Source of the DNA: Thamnidium elegans
Lineage: Eukaryota; Mucoromycota; Mucoromycetes; Mucorales; Mucoraceae
Length of the DNA stretch: 64,000 nucleotides
Reading direction: 5' to 3'
Assembly (NCBI GenBank): GCA_025201345.1
Contig: JAIXMG010000022.1
Span: 310,001-374,000, forward strand
The notes under the pieces were generated by a model. It saw only the letters and a list, made by a program, of their open reading frames with translations, made no database searches and was not told the DNA's origin. Numbering within the stretch: position 1 is the stretch's first letter; each line of letters begins with the position of its first letter. Below are positions 33,166 to 44,322 of the stretch, piece by piece. The position numbers were made by a program, and so were the translations under genes.

Positions 33166-34547
33166 AAAATATACACACAACCCCCCTCCCCCCTTTTTTT
33201 TTGCTTTAATAAAAACGAATGATAATTCACTTTTAATAAGAATAAAACGTTTATAACGACGTAATGTATAATGAAACAGCATGTTACAAACAAGATCAAT
33301 GTCTCGCCGTCTTTTGTGCTGGCTTTTTCTAGCTTTTCTGAGTTGTAGCCACCCTTCTTTTTTTTTTTTTTTGGCTCTGCAAAAGAAGGAAACATCACAG
33401 GATATAATGATACTTAAATGACAGTAGTAATGTCATACTTGAATAGATTGCTAACCCATACTACTTGTGTCTATTTTAAAGTTCTGATTTCCAGGAAGCT
33501 TGAGTATGTTGCAAAGTACTGCATGAATTTCTTAATGGGGATTAAGACCATATTGAATCTCTAACCAAAAAAAAAAAAATACAATGTTCTCTATTCTGTT
33601 AAGACACAATTTTCAATTCTTGATATTTCTTTTCTTCCTTCAAATGCTTTCACAAAATCATTATGGAAATGGCAAAAAAGTTCATGCGATTATAAAAAAA
33701 AAAAAAAGAAAAGACTCTTGGTTTCCATTACCAAAGACACATTAAAAAGAAATACGTTATACCATTGTCAAAGATAGTAATAAAAGAAGGGGAGAGAGCA
33801 TGATTACACATATACATATATAACTCTCATTACTTCCATCAAAAGATTAAACATCTGCGCAGCAGTTTTCTTTTTCATTTTCATTATTTACTTAGTAGAG
33901 CCAACGTCCTTTCTTACATGGAAGCCGAATGATCAAATAAATGATACCCACAGTAAGGGAGAAGGTGACCCTGCACAATCAAGTTATGGTCGTAGGGCTA
34001 CCATAACCCGAAAGGTCGTATCTAAAGTCCAGCCTTTTGATTTTTTACGTCTCAAAGCTTTCGATAGTCAACGACAAGAGCTAGGTACCTGACTGGGCTT
34101 AAGGATACGTTACCGCACATTGGGCTGACTTTAAGACTTACCCACAGACAAGCCGCACATCAACATTGAGCGATATGAAGAATGGACTTCTGAAGTACTC
34201 ATGATATACTCGAAGTAGCTCTAAAGAGGAAAAAGAAGAAAAAGGAGCTAGAAAAAAAAAAGGGAAGTTATTTATACGGTTTTTTAAATCACCGACAGTA
34301 AACTTATTTTTTATTTCTCTTTTTTTTTATTGGATACGGCATTACTTATTTGACGAAATGTGGTAAGATATAAGATACTAATTATTTGATTTTCGTCTTG
34401 GCCTATTTCATTTTTTTAAGCAACCTCTTTTCCCCATAACATCTATTACTAACATTTATTTCTCCGCCAAGTTATAATTTAAAAGTATTATTTCACATAT
34501 TGATAATATTTGTTTGCCCTGATATGCTTTATTCATGTATAACTTAA
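33166..34547. other. Long intergenic region
   Basis: AT-rich spacer after the first Hsp70-like gene. It includes a C-run (CCCCCCTCCCCCC) at about 33181-33193, poly-T/A runs and an unexplained coding-like stretch at 33892-34208, listed separately. No intact gene seen. Confidence 0.4.
33892..34208 (+). pseudogene. Unexplained coding-like remnant
   Basis: A frame open from about 33892 to the TGA at 34090 reads LVEPTSFLTWKPNDQIND, then GRRATITRKVVSKVQPFD and FLRLKAFDSQRQELGT. After further stops, pieces such as PHINIERYEEWTSEVLMIYS follow. Composition is much less AT-biased than its surroundings. I do not recognise the family. It may be a decayed retroelement or gene fragment. Confidence 0.3.
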
Positions 34548-36443
34548 TCAGTTATCTTCTTTTAATGTATTTCTGATGGTATCCTGGGCGTCAACTTCGA
34601 TTATTCCGATTTCTTGCTTCTTCAACTCTTCTGTTGTATTCTCCTGTTCATCCAATAAATCCTATAATTCAATCATTAGATATTATATATGTATATACAT
34701 ATAATTTACCTTCAGCTTCAACATAAACTCCATTACTTTTATCCAGGAAAATCTGTCGTCCCAGTCACGAGGAACAATGGTAGATCTTTGTTCGATAAAG
34801 CACCATTTGTTTTCTTCCACTCTTTTTGAGCACATTAAGGTGATGGTATTGTTGACGCATTGAATTGAAAGGACTTGTCTCTTTCCAAATGTTCTCCAAG
34901 AAGCTGATAAATATCTACCCATTTCATGCTTTAAGCAGCGACTAGTAGCCTCCATCAGCTTTAAAGTATCCTCCTCAGTATGCTCGCCATCTATTTCACT
35001 GTATTTTTAAAAATTAGCATTTCCTCTTCACTGATTTTTTTTTAATTTACTCTTCCTTACCCTGAACACTCCATGATTAATCTCTCAGCCTTATCTCTTA
35101 TACTATATCCGATTCCATCCATAAGCTTCTTTTGATCGTTATCCCAGCATATAGCCAGCTGTTTGTTCGCAACAAGTCCTTTCTCACACCTGTCGTGATT
35201 CACAAGAATGAATTAGAAACCAAATATAGTGAATCCAATACTTGTTCTTTTACTTACCACATGAACGAGAGGTTCTTGTACACAGCACTGAAGTATTTGA
35301 ATATTGGTATGATATATTCGCAGTATGGGGTACGTTCGTTTGCATCTGTGTAATAAACTGGTTTCTCACAGTTCGCGTGATAATCATTTATAATGTATTT
35401 AAAAAGCTTGATTGCTTTTTTGTCATTTTCGGAATGGGTTGGATCAAACTTATAGCTGTCAACTGTGTCTAACATGTTGTCATATTTGCCGTTTATCACT
35501 TTGTTAATCAAATCGTATACCTTCGGCAAGCTATTGAGACACTTGTTCTTACGCTGGTCTTCCATGTTTTCATTATATTTGTTTCTAATAATAGAAGATG
35601 TGGGTGTTGAGGGAGTATCGGATATTATAACTTCAAAAGCAGGTGCTACTTGAGATGCATCTTCTTTGGTGACTCTTGGTTTGTTGATGGTTATCAAATG
35701 TCCAGTCAGTGGTTTATAAAATGTGAATGCCTTTTTAGTTTTTTTGACTAAAACTTGTCCATCCTTTTGCACATAAAAACAAGGTAAAAATGATTAAATT
35801 ATGCTATTTTTGAAGTAAAAAAATAAAGTCAACTTACTTTGGCACCTTTATTGGATAGAGAAGTAATTAAATAATTAGTAAATACAGTCATATTCCATTC
35901 ACATACGTCTACTTGTAAAACCTACCAGTCTTTCTCTTTTTCTAAATAAGGAAATTGACGAATATTAAAAGAAGTTGTCTCAAGCAATCATACACTTACT
36001 GGCTGAGTTATATTATTTGTCTGAGTAATGCTGCCGAAGTTGTTGATCTGATCAGCTACCTTGACCGAGGAAGACGATGCACTCGGAACCGAACCTCCTT
36101 GGCTGATAGCCTTTAAAGTCTGATAAAAAAAAAAGTATTAGTTTTGTTGTATTTATATATTACTCTTATTTAACGAGATAATTATTCTTCTTACATTTAG
36201 CTCGTCTAAGATTGCCTGACCACGGTTTGCTGAACTTTTTCGCGACTTGATAGCGTTTTGTAAAGCAATTTCAACCATAGCGTACGCTTCTTGTAAGGGG
36301 ACATTTTGTTTAATATAATATGCTAGAGCACCCACAACTTTCCAATCTTTTATAGCTGTATGTTCAAAGTAATTGTGTGCGATTTCATTTTCATCTCTTT
36401 GAATGCTGTTTTCCGCAACGTTTTTTTCTGCTTCAGTTGCCAT
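34548..36443 (-). CDS. Hypothetical multi-exon protein, possible PD-(D/E)XK-like fold
   Basis: Seven or so exons read in a consistent frame from ATG at 36443 (MATEAEKNVAENSIQRDENE) to TGA at 34548. The N-terminus is helical and charged, followed by a Ser/Asn-rich linker. A central part has VLQVDVCEWNMTVFTNYLI, then FTFYKPLTGHLITIN, then TEYIIPIF-like text (YCEYIIPIFKYFSAVYKNLS). The conserved core is KKLMDGIGYSIRDKAERLIM followed by ECSG, then HTEEDTLKLMEATSRC and ASWRTFGKRQVLSIQ. The C-terminal exon ends with a charged helix. The spacing D-G-I ... E-x-S and the following pattern match the protein relic at 60141-61665. This suggests a lineage-specific family with a nuclease-like fold, but catalysis is an inference. 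All splice junctions fit GT..AG, so the gene looks intact. Confidence 0.6.
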
Positions 36444-36733
36444 TGTTATTTAGTTGTATATATTTTCCTCCCTTTTTGAACGCTGATAAGTGAGGTTGTT
36501 TTTTTTTTACGAGGAAGAGTAATTCTTTTTGGTGGAAACTTGGCGCACGACATTTTTTTTCTGGAAAGTCGTGATGTCACGTTTTTCCTTTAGTAAATAA
36601 AAAAATTGCTTTTGTTTTCTTTCATTACCATATTGTAAAAAGCCGTTGATAATCTATAATAGTTGGACCATTTTTCTATTTCTTTCACATATCCCTTATT
36701 TCTCGTGCATTAATTATCAAATACTTCCATCTA

Positions 36734-36987
36734 CTGCAGCTGGTTAAAAAAGATGGCAGACACCTGCTTTTTTAAGTTTTCCAGCATTATTCATACAGAA
36801 GTACTCTTGTTAATGTTTGCCAGATTTACGTTCTTGTGATTGCATTTGGCCCCTTATTAAAAGCGGTTGATGATCTGTAATAGCTAGTTTATCTTTCTAT
36901 TTCCTTTCATGATGCTGCCTATTTCTGGTGCATGGCTTGCCGAAGCCGTCCATTAAGTTGGGTGGTTGAGGGCTCGGTACTATGAAT
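36734..36987. repeat. Direct repeat unit 1 (about 254 bases)
   Basis: Nearly identical to 37282-37537, about 550 bases further on. Shared text runs from CTGCAGCTGG/CTACAGTTGG through TTTTCCAGCATTATTCATAC and GATCTGTAATAGCTAG to GGGCTCGGTACTATGAAT. A shorter core (TGATCTGTAATAGCT, TTTCTATTTCCTTTCATG, GTGCAT.ACTTGCC) recurs two more times, in diverged form, near 36640-36735 and 37138-37230. So the block holds four related subunits. Confidence 0.85.
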
Positions 36988-37281
36988 ATCGCTGGTACTT
37001 ATTAATGTGTCCAGGTTATGTCTTCTGTTTTAACCGGCTTTTCTAATGAGGTAAATATATATTTGAAATATTTATTACAGCATTATGGGTTTTCAGTATT
37101 TTTCTTTCAACAAGTATCCATACAAAGTACTCTTTATTAAAAGACGTTGGTGATCTGTAATAGCTGGTTTATTCTTCTATTTCCTTTCATGTATTCCCTA
37201 TTTCTCGTGCATTACTTGCCAATCCCATCCAAAACGGATCTTTGCTGAAATCTTTGAAGAAAGCTGGTTGGAAGTCTTTAG

Positions 37282-37537
37282 CTACAGTTGGTTGAAAATG
37301 ATGGCAGGCACCTGCTTTTTTTTAAGTTTTCCAGCATTATTCATACAGAAGTACTCTTGTTAATGTTTGCCAGATTTACGTTCTTGTGATTGCATTTGGC
37401 CGCTTATTAAAAGTGGTTGATGATCTGTAATAGCTAGTTTATCTTTCTATTTCCTTTCATGATGCTGCCTATTTCTGGTGCATGACTTGCCGAAGCCGTC
37501 CATTAAGTTGGGTGGTTGAGGGCTCGGTGCTATGAAT
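37282..37537. repeat. Direct repeat unit 2 (about 256 bases)
   Basis: Partner of 36734-36987 with only scattered substitutions (for example GGCCCC versus GGCCGC, CATGGC versus CATGAC). Flanking pieces such as CTTTTCTAATGAGG at about 37035 and CTTTTCTGATAAGG at about 37589 also pair up. This indicates a tandem duplication of roughly 550 bases rather than an inserted element. Confidence 0.85.
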
Positions 37538-38243
37538 CTTTGCTGAATTCTTTGAAAAACGCAGATTGTAAACCATCTTTTCAACCAGCTTTTCTGATAA
37601 GGTACTATTATAATAGTTGAGCATAAATGATATAGTCATGATCTTCAGTGTTTTTTTTTGTAGGCATTTCAAAGCACCCGAGCCAATTGAATTCCTATAT
37701 TTGTAAACTAGTAGCTACATTTGGGCCTTTGTTCTGAAAAATACCTATCTACGGTTTCTGCACAGGATAAATAAAGTAAATACGCTGAGCCTCCTATGAG
37801 TCCAAAGGTTTCCTTTTCGTTTCTTATTCTCACTGGCAAATATGTATTATTCAATTATTGTATTCAACATGTTAATAAAGATATAATCGTACTTTTATTA
37901 AGAACTGATTGAAGTACTAATACGAATTATGATTTGACATATTAAATCCTAGCTATAAATATGATCAAAGATGGCTTTGATGTTCCTGAATTAAATAGTG
38001 CGAACGAGACTTATAGTTCGAGGATTTTTTTTTATAAACCAAAATAAATATAATCAATTTTGATATACTTGTTTTGCCACTCTTTTGACGACATAAATTA
38101 ACCAGCACAGTTAATTTACACTGATGATAATCTGGATGCGTATGATACAAGGGTTGTGTCATTATAGGAGGTGCCCGGGAAATTCGATTCTTGCATGTCA
38201 AGCGAAGATCATCTGAAATATATATAGGCTGGATATGGTTTAA

Positions 38244-39423
38244 TGGAAAATAGATTGTAATAATGAATTGTATTTTAATAAGGAGGTACTGGAAAACCCA
38301 AAAAATGAAGTTGATCACATGGCTATTATCAAGAGAATCAGAAGCAAAGAAGGCGTATCTGAAGAAGTAGAAGGATATCCGATTAAGGCAGAACGCAAAA
38401 ACACAAGCAAAGTATATGCAAATGATTGGAAACCTTGGGTGATGTGATAAGAAAAATTTTAATTCGGAAGAATACGATTCTCAAAAAAATTTACAATTTT
38501 TGATGGATAATGAACAATTTAGTACTCAACATCTAAACAATTTGAGATCAGCAATTGCATCAGTGTTTAGATACCTACATCCTGACAAAGAACCAATAGC
38601 ACAAAATCAATTGATAAGTAACTTCTTTAGAGCAAAAAGAAACCAACGGGTTCCCGTTCCAGCTACACACAATCTAGAGACTTGGGATATAGAGATTCTA
38701 ATTGGATATCTTGAAGAACATTATTCGGATGACCAGAAACTGTCACTAAAGGAGTTACAGAAGAAAACGATTGTATTAATTTGTATTGCAATTATGGCGA
38801 GACCAAGGTCGGATGTAGGAAATATACAAGATTAAGACGTTTAAATGTAAAGGGATGAATAAGAAGTATTATTGGGAGCTATAATACATTTCAGACAACC
38901 CAAGGAGGCCCAAATGAAGTTATGTACGCTAGGTGTAACGTATGGAAGGTCGATTTGTCCGGTAAAGACACTACAAACCTTTATTCAAAGGACGGATCAA
39001 TTGAGAACGAAGCTACCGATTGATCACAAACTTTTTTTAGCGTATCTGGAAGATGAAGAAAAAGTCTTCTCGGTGAGAGAAACTACAGTGGCTAACTGGG
39101 TGAAAGAGCTTATGTCGAAAGCTGGGATACACACTGAATTGTATGGGGCACATTCAATTAGATCAGTGTCTAGTACCAAAACTATTGAAAAAGGAATAAA
39201 TATAGAGGAAGTAAAAGAACATGCAAACTGGAGTAGAAATACACAAACGTTCGAAAGATTTTACTACAAGCCAACCACAAAAACCTCTTTGGGTGCTCGT
39301 ATCTCAAATTCAGTTTTTTCAGCGGGGAACCTTACCACATTGGAAGCCGGAGCGGAGGCAACAACGATTGTGTTAAGCACAACATACAATCTGCTATTTG
39401 GGTTTTACAAAACTGCTAATTGA
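38244..39423 (+). pseudogene. Tyrosine recombinase relic (DIRS/Crypton-like)
   Basis: Protein-like text runs through the region with several breaks. The N-terminal part reads KRIRSKEGVSEEVEGYPIK, then KVYANDWKPWVM, then breaks by frameshift. It resumes as CDKKNFNSEEYDSQKNLQFL and FRYLHPDKEPIAQ. The catalytic core has the first Arg in MARPRSDVGN, then four in-frame TAA codons within about a dozen positions (38833-38868), and continues in the same frame as IIHFRQPKEAQMK. Later come HSIRSVSS (His-x-x-Arg), HANWS and the nucleophile candidate in FERFYYKP. This is the layout of tyrosine recombinases of DIRS and Crypton elements. No reverse transcriptase is present nearby, so the element type stays open. 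Non-functional as read. Confidence 0.75.
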
Positions 39424-40227
39424 AGCTTGAAAATCTGCCAATTGGATTTTATTAATACGTAAATTGGCATATTAAAATCCGCCAATTGAACCCGTCACCA
39501 CTGTATATGTATATAACTCTCATTATATAGAAAATTATGCATATTATTTTCTTCGTTAAAATAACATAAGAAGAAAGAAAGAGTTTACTCTTCTTGTTTC
39601 ACTATGATATTCTCTATGTAGTCAAGTTCAAGGCCCATAAGTTCTACGTCTTTTTCTTGAATGACTAATCTATTCATAGAGCGAACCTACAGGAAAAAGA
39701 AGAGGTTATTCTATAAAATACGGAGTCGATTTAGTTAATCATTTTTATGTACAACCTGTTGTTACGACTTTATTTATTTATCCTTTTATATATGTTTATA
39801 TTACAATTACTCATAATAAAATAAACAGAGTAGTAGTAAGAGCTCCCCTCATAGCATTTACCGAGATTAATGGGAATTTGACTTTTTGTGAAACTTATGC
39901 TGTCCACGGCGGACAGGGAGATAAAAATACCTTTTGTTATTACAAGATGTGCCTTTGTTAGTTATGGCAGACAATTGGTTTTTTTCGTAAATATATATAT
40001 ATACTGACGTAAAATGCACGAGATTTCCATTCTGTATATAACTATCAAGAAAAAAAAAGCATTAATATACACCGCTTACAAGCGTCTCGTTTTGCATTTT
40101 GCATCCGTCCATTGTTACATTAAAAGAAGTGCCACTATAATTAAACCCCCGCAGTTTTACAGAAAAATGGTTATAAAAAAGGGTCTTTTTTTTCTTTTCT
40201 TTTTTTTTTTAAGAAAAAAAAACCAAT
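39424..40227. other. Intergenic region with hairpin and orphan exon
   Basis: After the recombinase relic, 39436-39490 forms an imperfect inverted repeat (GCCAATTGGATTTTATTAAT against ATTAAAATCCGCCAATTG). A minus-strand exon-like stretch lies at 39585-39686. The last roughly 100 bases belong to the duplicated 5' flank of the Hsp70-like genes. Confidence 0.4.
39585..39686 (-). pseudogene. Orphan terminal exon-like fragment
   Basis: On the minus strand a good acceptor (CCTGTAG) is followed by VRSMNRLVIQEKDVELMGLE and then LDYIENIIVKQEE and a stop. It looks like a last coding exon, but no upstream exon was found in the next 500 bases. Its phase (0) equals that of the orphan exon at 29103-29245, which may be coincidence. 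Confidence 0.25.
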
Positions 40228-43200
40228 ATGTCTACTGAATTTGATCTTTACGATTATATTATAAGTATAGGTATAGTACATCATGATATTAAAATGACAT
40301 ACAATCTAATCATTTCCTTTGCGTAGATATCGGTACTACATTTTCCGGTAGCTGCTTCTCTTATGTCAAGGACGAAAAAAACATTGTTCACGTTATAAAA
40401 TGGTAAAACACAGGGATACACACGTAAAAAGTAACCTATCCTATTAACACACATTTTTTCTAGGCCAGAACAAAAACCTGACGACACATTTGAAAAGACG
40501 CCTACCGCCTGTCTCTACTCCAAACCAGACCATACACTTTTAAAATGGGGTAAATCCGCTATCGACCACGTCACTGCTGCTCCCAACGACCCAGACGTCC
40601 TCCTCATCGACCAATTCAAACTTAAACTACACACCATCTTCCAACGCTATCGTACCAACAACTCACAACTTACCCTGGAAGAAAAGCGATACTGGAACGC
40701 CGCAGTAGACTATCTTCGAGAAATATACCAATATACGTGTCACCAACTGATTCAAACTGTATTACCACAAATAGCATCTGAGAAAGATTTTAGATTTGTA
40801 TTAACCGTGCCTGCAACTTGGGTAACCGAAGATATCGCGTGTATGCGGCTAATTGCAATAGAGGCTGGACTAATTAGAGCCTTGAGTCCTAATGAAAGGT
40901 TAGTTATTATCAATGAAGCATTTGCTGCATCCTTGTTCTGCGAACGTGAATTTTGTATCAAGACTGAGGGTCACACAAAGAAATTGGTAAAAGGGCAGCG
41001 GTACTTGGTATGTGATGCTGGTGGTGGTACAGTTGACCTTGCCACTTATGAATGTACTGATACTAGTGTAGAACAAAAGGGACATTGCCAATTGGCTTTA
41101 GAAAGTGGTGGCTGTTGTGGTTCTACTATTCTGGATCAAAATATGGAAAACTATTTACGGGATCAGGTATTTCTTGGTGGTGTCAGTGACAGTACTTTAA
41201 AATTGTTGGTGGATCAGTTTATCAAGGAGATCAAACATTATTTTGGTGGTGAAACTGGTAGAAATAATTATATTAGTCCTACTAGTACTACTACTGCGGC
41301 AAAGCAAACCGAACTTAGTGATGATGCTACTACTTTGACCACAACTGGTGATACAGTGATGAAAGATGTTCAAGAAAACGATTATAATTACGAAGAAGAT
41401 TATTTAAACCATTCAGATAATGAACAAGAAGAAATGGAGCAAGATGAGTCATGTTACGATGAGGACGACGTTTACATGGACCAAGATATATTTAGTGATG
41501 ACGACTTTGTTCAAGACCTCTCGCCCACCGACTACGTCTATTTTACACTACCACCACACGATGAAAGTATCATCCCCTCTGTCATGGAAAGCTTACATAC
41601 GACTGGAAACATTGTTCGTCATGCCGAAACAACACAATTGCGTATTAAAAACGCCGATATATCTAAATTTGTATTTGACCCTGTTGTCGAAAACGTAATG
41701 AGCTTGGTCCGTAAGCAGATTAGAAAATCGCATACAACCATTGAGACGTTATTCCTGCTGGGAGGGTTTGGTCAATCGCCCTATCTGTACAAAAAGTTAC
41801 ATTACGAGTTTATTACTTGCACAAATGCTATTCAGCACTTGATTGTGCCGGAGGACGGGTATCGTGCTTCGATGCGAGGTGGCATTTATCATGGTATTGA
41901 CTGTATCGATGTTATACCCGAGGAATATTCTAAAATCAAGACGGATCAGTGTAATGGAGAGCCTACATTTATTGAAAAATATGATCTGTTGGTTGGTATA
42001 GGTAAAATAGATACATATTTATACTAAATATTTTTGTTATAAACTAAAATGTATAAATGTAGAGATAAATTTGTTTGATCTGACTGCTACGTTTAGTTTT
42101 TTGACTTTAAAAGGACGTACTTTCCGTAGACTAAACGACACTTTTAAAGACTTATTAAAGAACAAAGAGTAAATATTGTATAAAATACACAGGCTTTATA
42201 AAAGCTAACTTCTTCTTCTTTCTAAATTTGTAGTCTCAACACTGGATACGGCTTCTTCCGTAAATTCAGTTTTGATTCTGAGCGGTAAATATATAATAAA
42301 AAAAAAACTTCGTTGTACTTGAAATATATTAACGGATCTTAAATAGGTTTCTTCAATATAATTTTAACCATATTGTCGACACAGCTTACAAAGAACTATC
42401 TTTATTCTTAGTTCACGGCGCAGGTGGCGATACCTTATATTATAAATGCTTGATCAAGGCCTTTATTCATCAACTGTATGAATGGATTCAAAATGATTAC
42501 GAGAAATTATTTCCTGAAAAGCAATGGCAATCCGACGACGTACGATACTGTATCTATATCGCACCACAATCAACAAACAATATAAAAAACGAGCAATCTA
42601 ATAAACTTATCGAAACACCTATGTCGGTTTTAAAACAAGAGATACTTAAAAAGATGACTAAACTCTATGAATTATTTCAACCGAAAGATGTTACCAAAAT
42701 ACATGATAACATATCTCAATTATTCGACTACAAGGCGTGCTTACATGTAAAGGAAGAAGGGAGGATTTTAAAGACTCACGTGCTTAGTTTCGCATCTGAA
42801 ATTGGTATGGTGAAAGGAGTGAATATCAACCAAGGATCTATTACATGGGTAGACGTATCCAACAAATCTTGTAACAATTACTCTTACTTTGACATCATTT
42901 GTGAGGATGTCCACAGTAAGAACACGGATCATGACACCCCTGCCGTAATAGCGTCTGTTTTAAATTCATTGCCTAACTACATTAAAGAAAATGAAAAAAT
43001 TCAAATATTGACATTGGATTTAAAGTTATTTTCACGTCAAGAGCCAGTAGAAGATCCTTTGTTGCCTGCAGTTGGACCTAATTTTTATTGGGAGCTTGAA
43101 TCTTTAAGCCCTACAGAGATCAGCCGAAACATTGATACAGGAAATTATACGGTCGAAAAATTGTTGAAGCATTTAGCGGGTATGATTGATTTTATGGGTC

Positions 43201-44261
43201 CTCATGTGCGTGACTATATCAATCGCGAAGTCATTGAAAATGGGCTGTCTGCAACACATACTATTGGTGACTTGTTTTTGATTCCAGATACAGACGATCT
43301 TATATTTATGAAACTGCCACTTTATTCAACCGTCAACAAGGCCGGTCTACTGTACGCCATTCGAAGATTCAAACATCATGAAATAACAGGCATGCAAATA
43401 CGGGATGTATTAATTAAACCTTGGATAAAATATCGATTAGTATACATGATTAACGATGCCTGTGAATCTTATATAACCGATCCGTTGCAAACGTTATACT
43501 TGTTTCTCACTGGTGATACAGGGCTGGAAGGTTTTCGTTATGAATTGAGAAGCAGTATTAAAAATGCGCTTAATGGAAAGTTTTTTCTTTTTATTTACAG
43601 TATTGTGTATCATGTTAGACACATGGCCTGCTTAGCGCACGGTATCAATACTAAAGTGCTACAAAAATCGACAAGAGTAACTGCACAAAGGTACGCGGTA
43701 CATATCTTAAGTCATGACGTTAAAAAGCAAGATAATAGGGTTCAACACATGTATAGTCGATTGTTTAAAATGAAAAAGGCTAAGGATGCCGAGAAAAAAA
43801 ATAGAAAAGATATAAAAGACAAAAAGAAAGAAGGTATACAAGATGAGGTCTTGTATACAGCTCAAGAAGATGCATTTTCGTTACTTCACTCGTTGATTGG
43901 TTTAAATGTACCTATTTCTTCAATTATACCAAACTACAATCCTTTCTTACAGTTTAAAGTCCCACATGAATGTTCGATCGCTATTGGTAAGATGACAGCA
44001 GCACTATTTTTTTATTTTTTTTTGCTAACTTTTTTCTTTACATGTGCAGTTTTATATGCTTCTGGTGAAGAACATCCATTAAACAATACTATATCAAACA
44101 ACAGCTTCCGAAAATTACATCGATTTATATTTCCTATTAAAGACATAACCAAAGCTATTGAGATTACCTGTAAAGTAGAAAAATATGAACTTGTTTTTAC
44201 TGTTAAACAAGACGATTACGAAGCCGATTATCGATGTATTGATTTTTTGGAACTCCGTTAA
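40228..44261 (+). CDS. HSPA12-like double Hsp70-ATPase protein, copy 2
   Basis: Paralog of the gene at 29358. Seven exons: 40228-40270, 40327-40402, 40464-42001, 42063-42168, 42234-42284, 42347-43986 and 44050-44261, giving 1,221 residues in frame. The first module (phosphate-1 IDIGTTFSGS, phosphate-2 CDAGGGTVDL, adenosine LLGGFGQSPY) is almost identical to copy 1 at the DNA level, introns included. From about 41885 onward the two diverge: here EEYSKIKTDQCNGEPTFIEK replaces the copy 1 linker. The second module (INLFDLTATFSFLTLKGRTF) is interrupted by three introns that copy 1 lacks. The C-terminal domain ends YRCIDFLELR. Role unknown; family members are Hsp70-like ATPases without the classical peptide-binding domain. 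Confidence 0.85.
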
Positions 44262-44322
44262 AAATTACAAAAAACCCTTTCTTTTTTTTTTTTTTTTTGC
44301 TTTAATAAACTTTCTTTTACTG

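Larger units (their letters stand above)
36444..38243. other. Intergenic region carrying tandem repeats
   Basis: About 1.8 kb without a gene. Most of 36630-37600 is made of repeated segments (listed separately). The rest is AT-rich. A minus-strand ORF at 37965-38318 has no recognisable features. Confidence 0.45.

Noticed and set aside
37965..38318. 117-residue minus-strand ORF
   Set aside because: Lacks any motif and overlaps the 5' part of the recombinase relic on the other strand.
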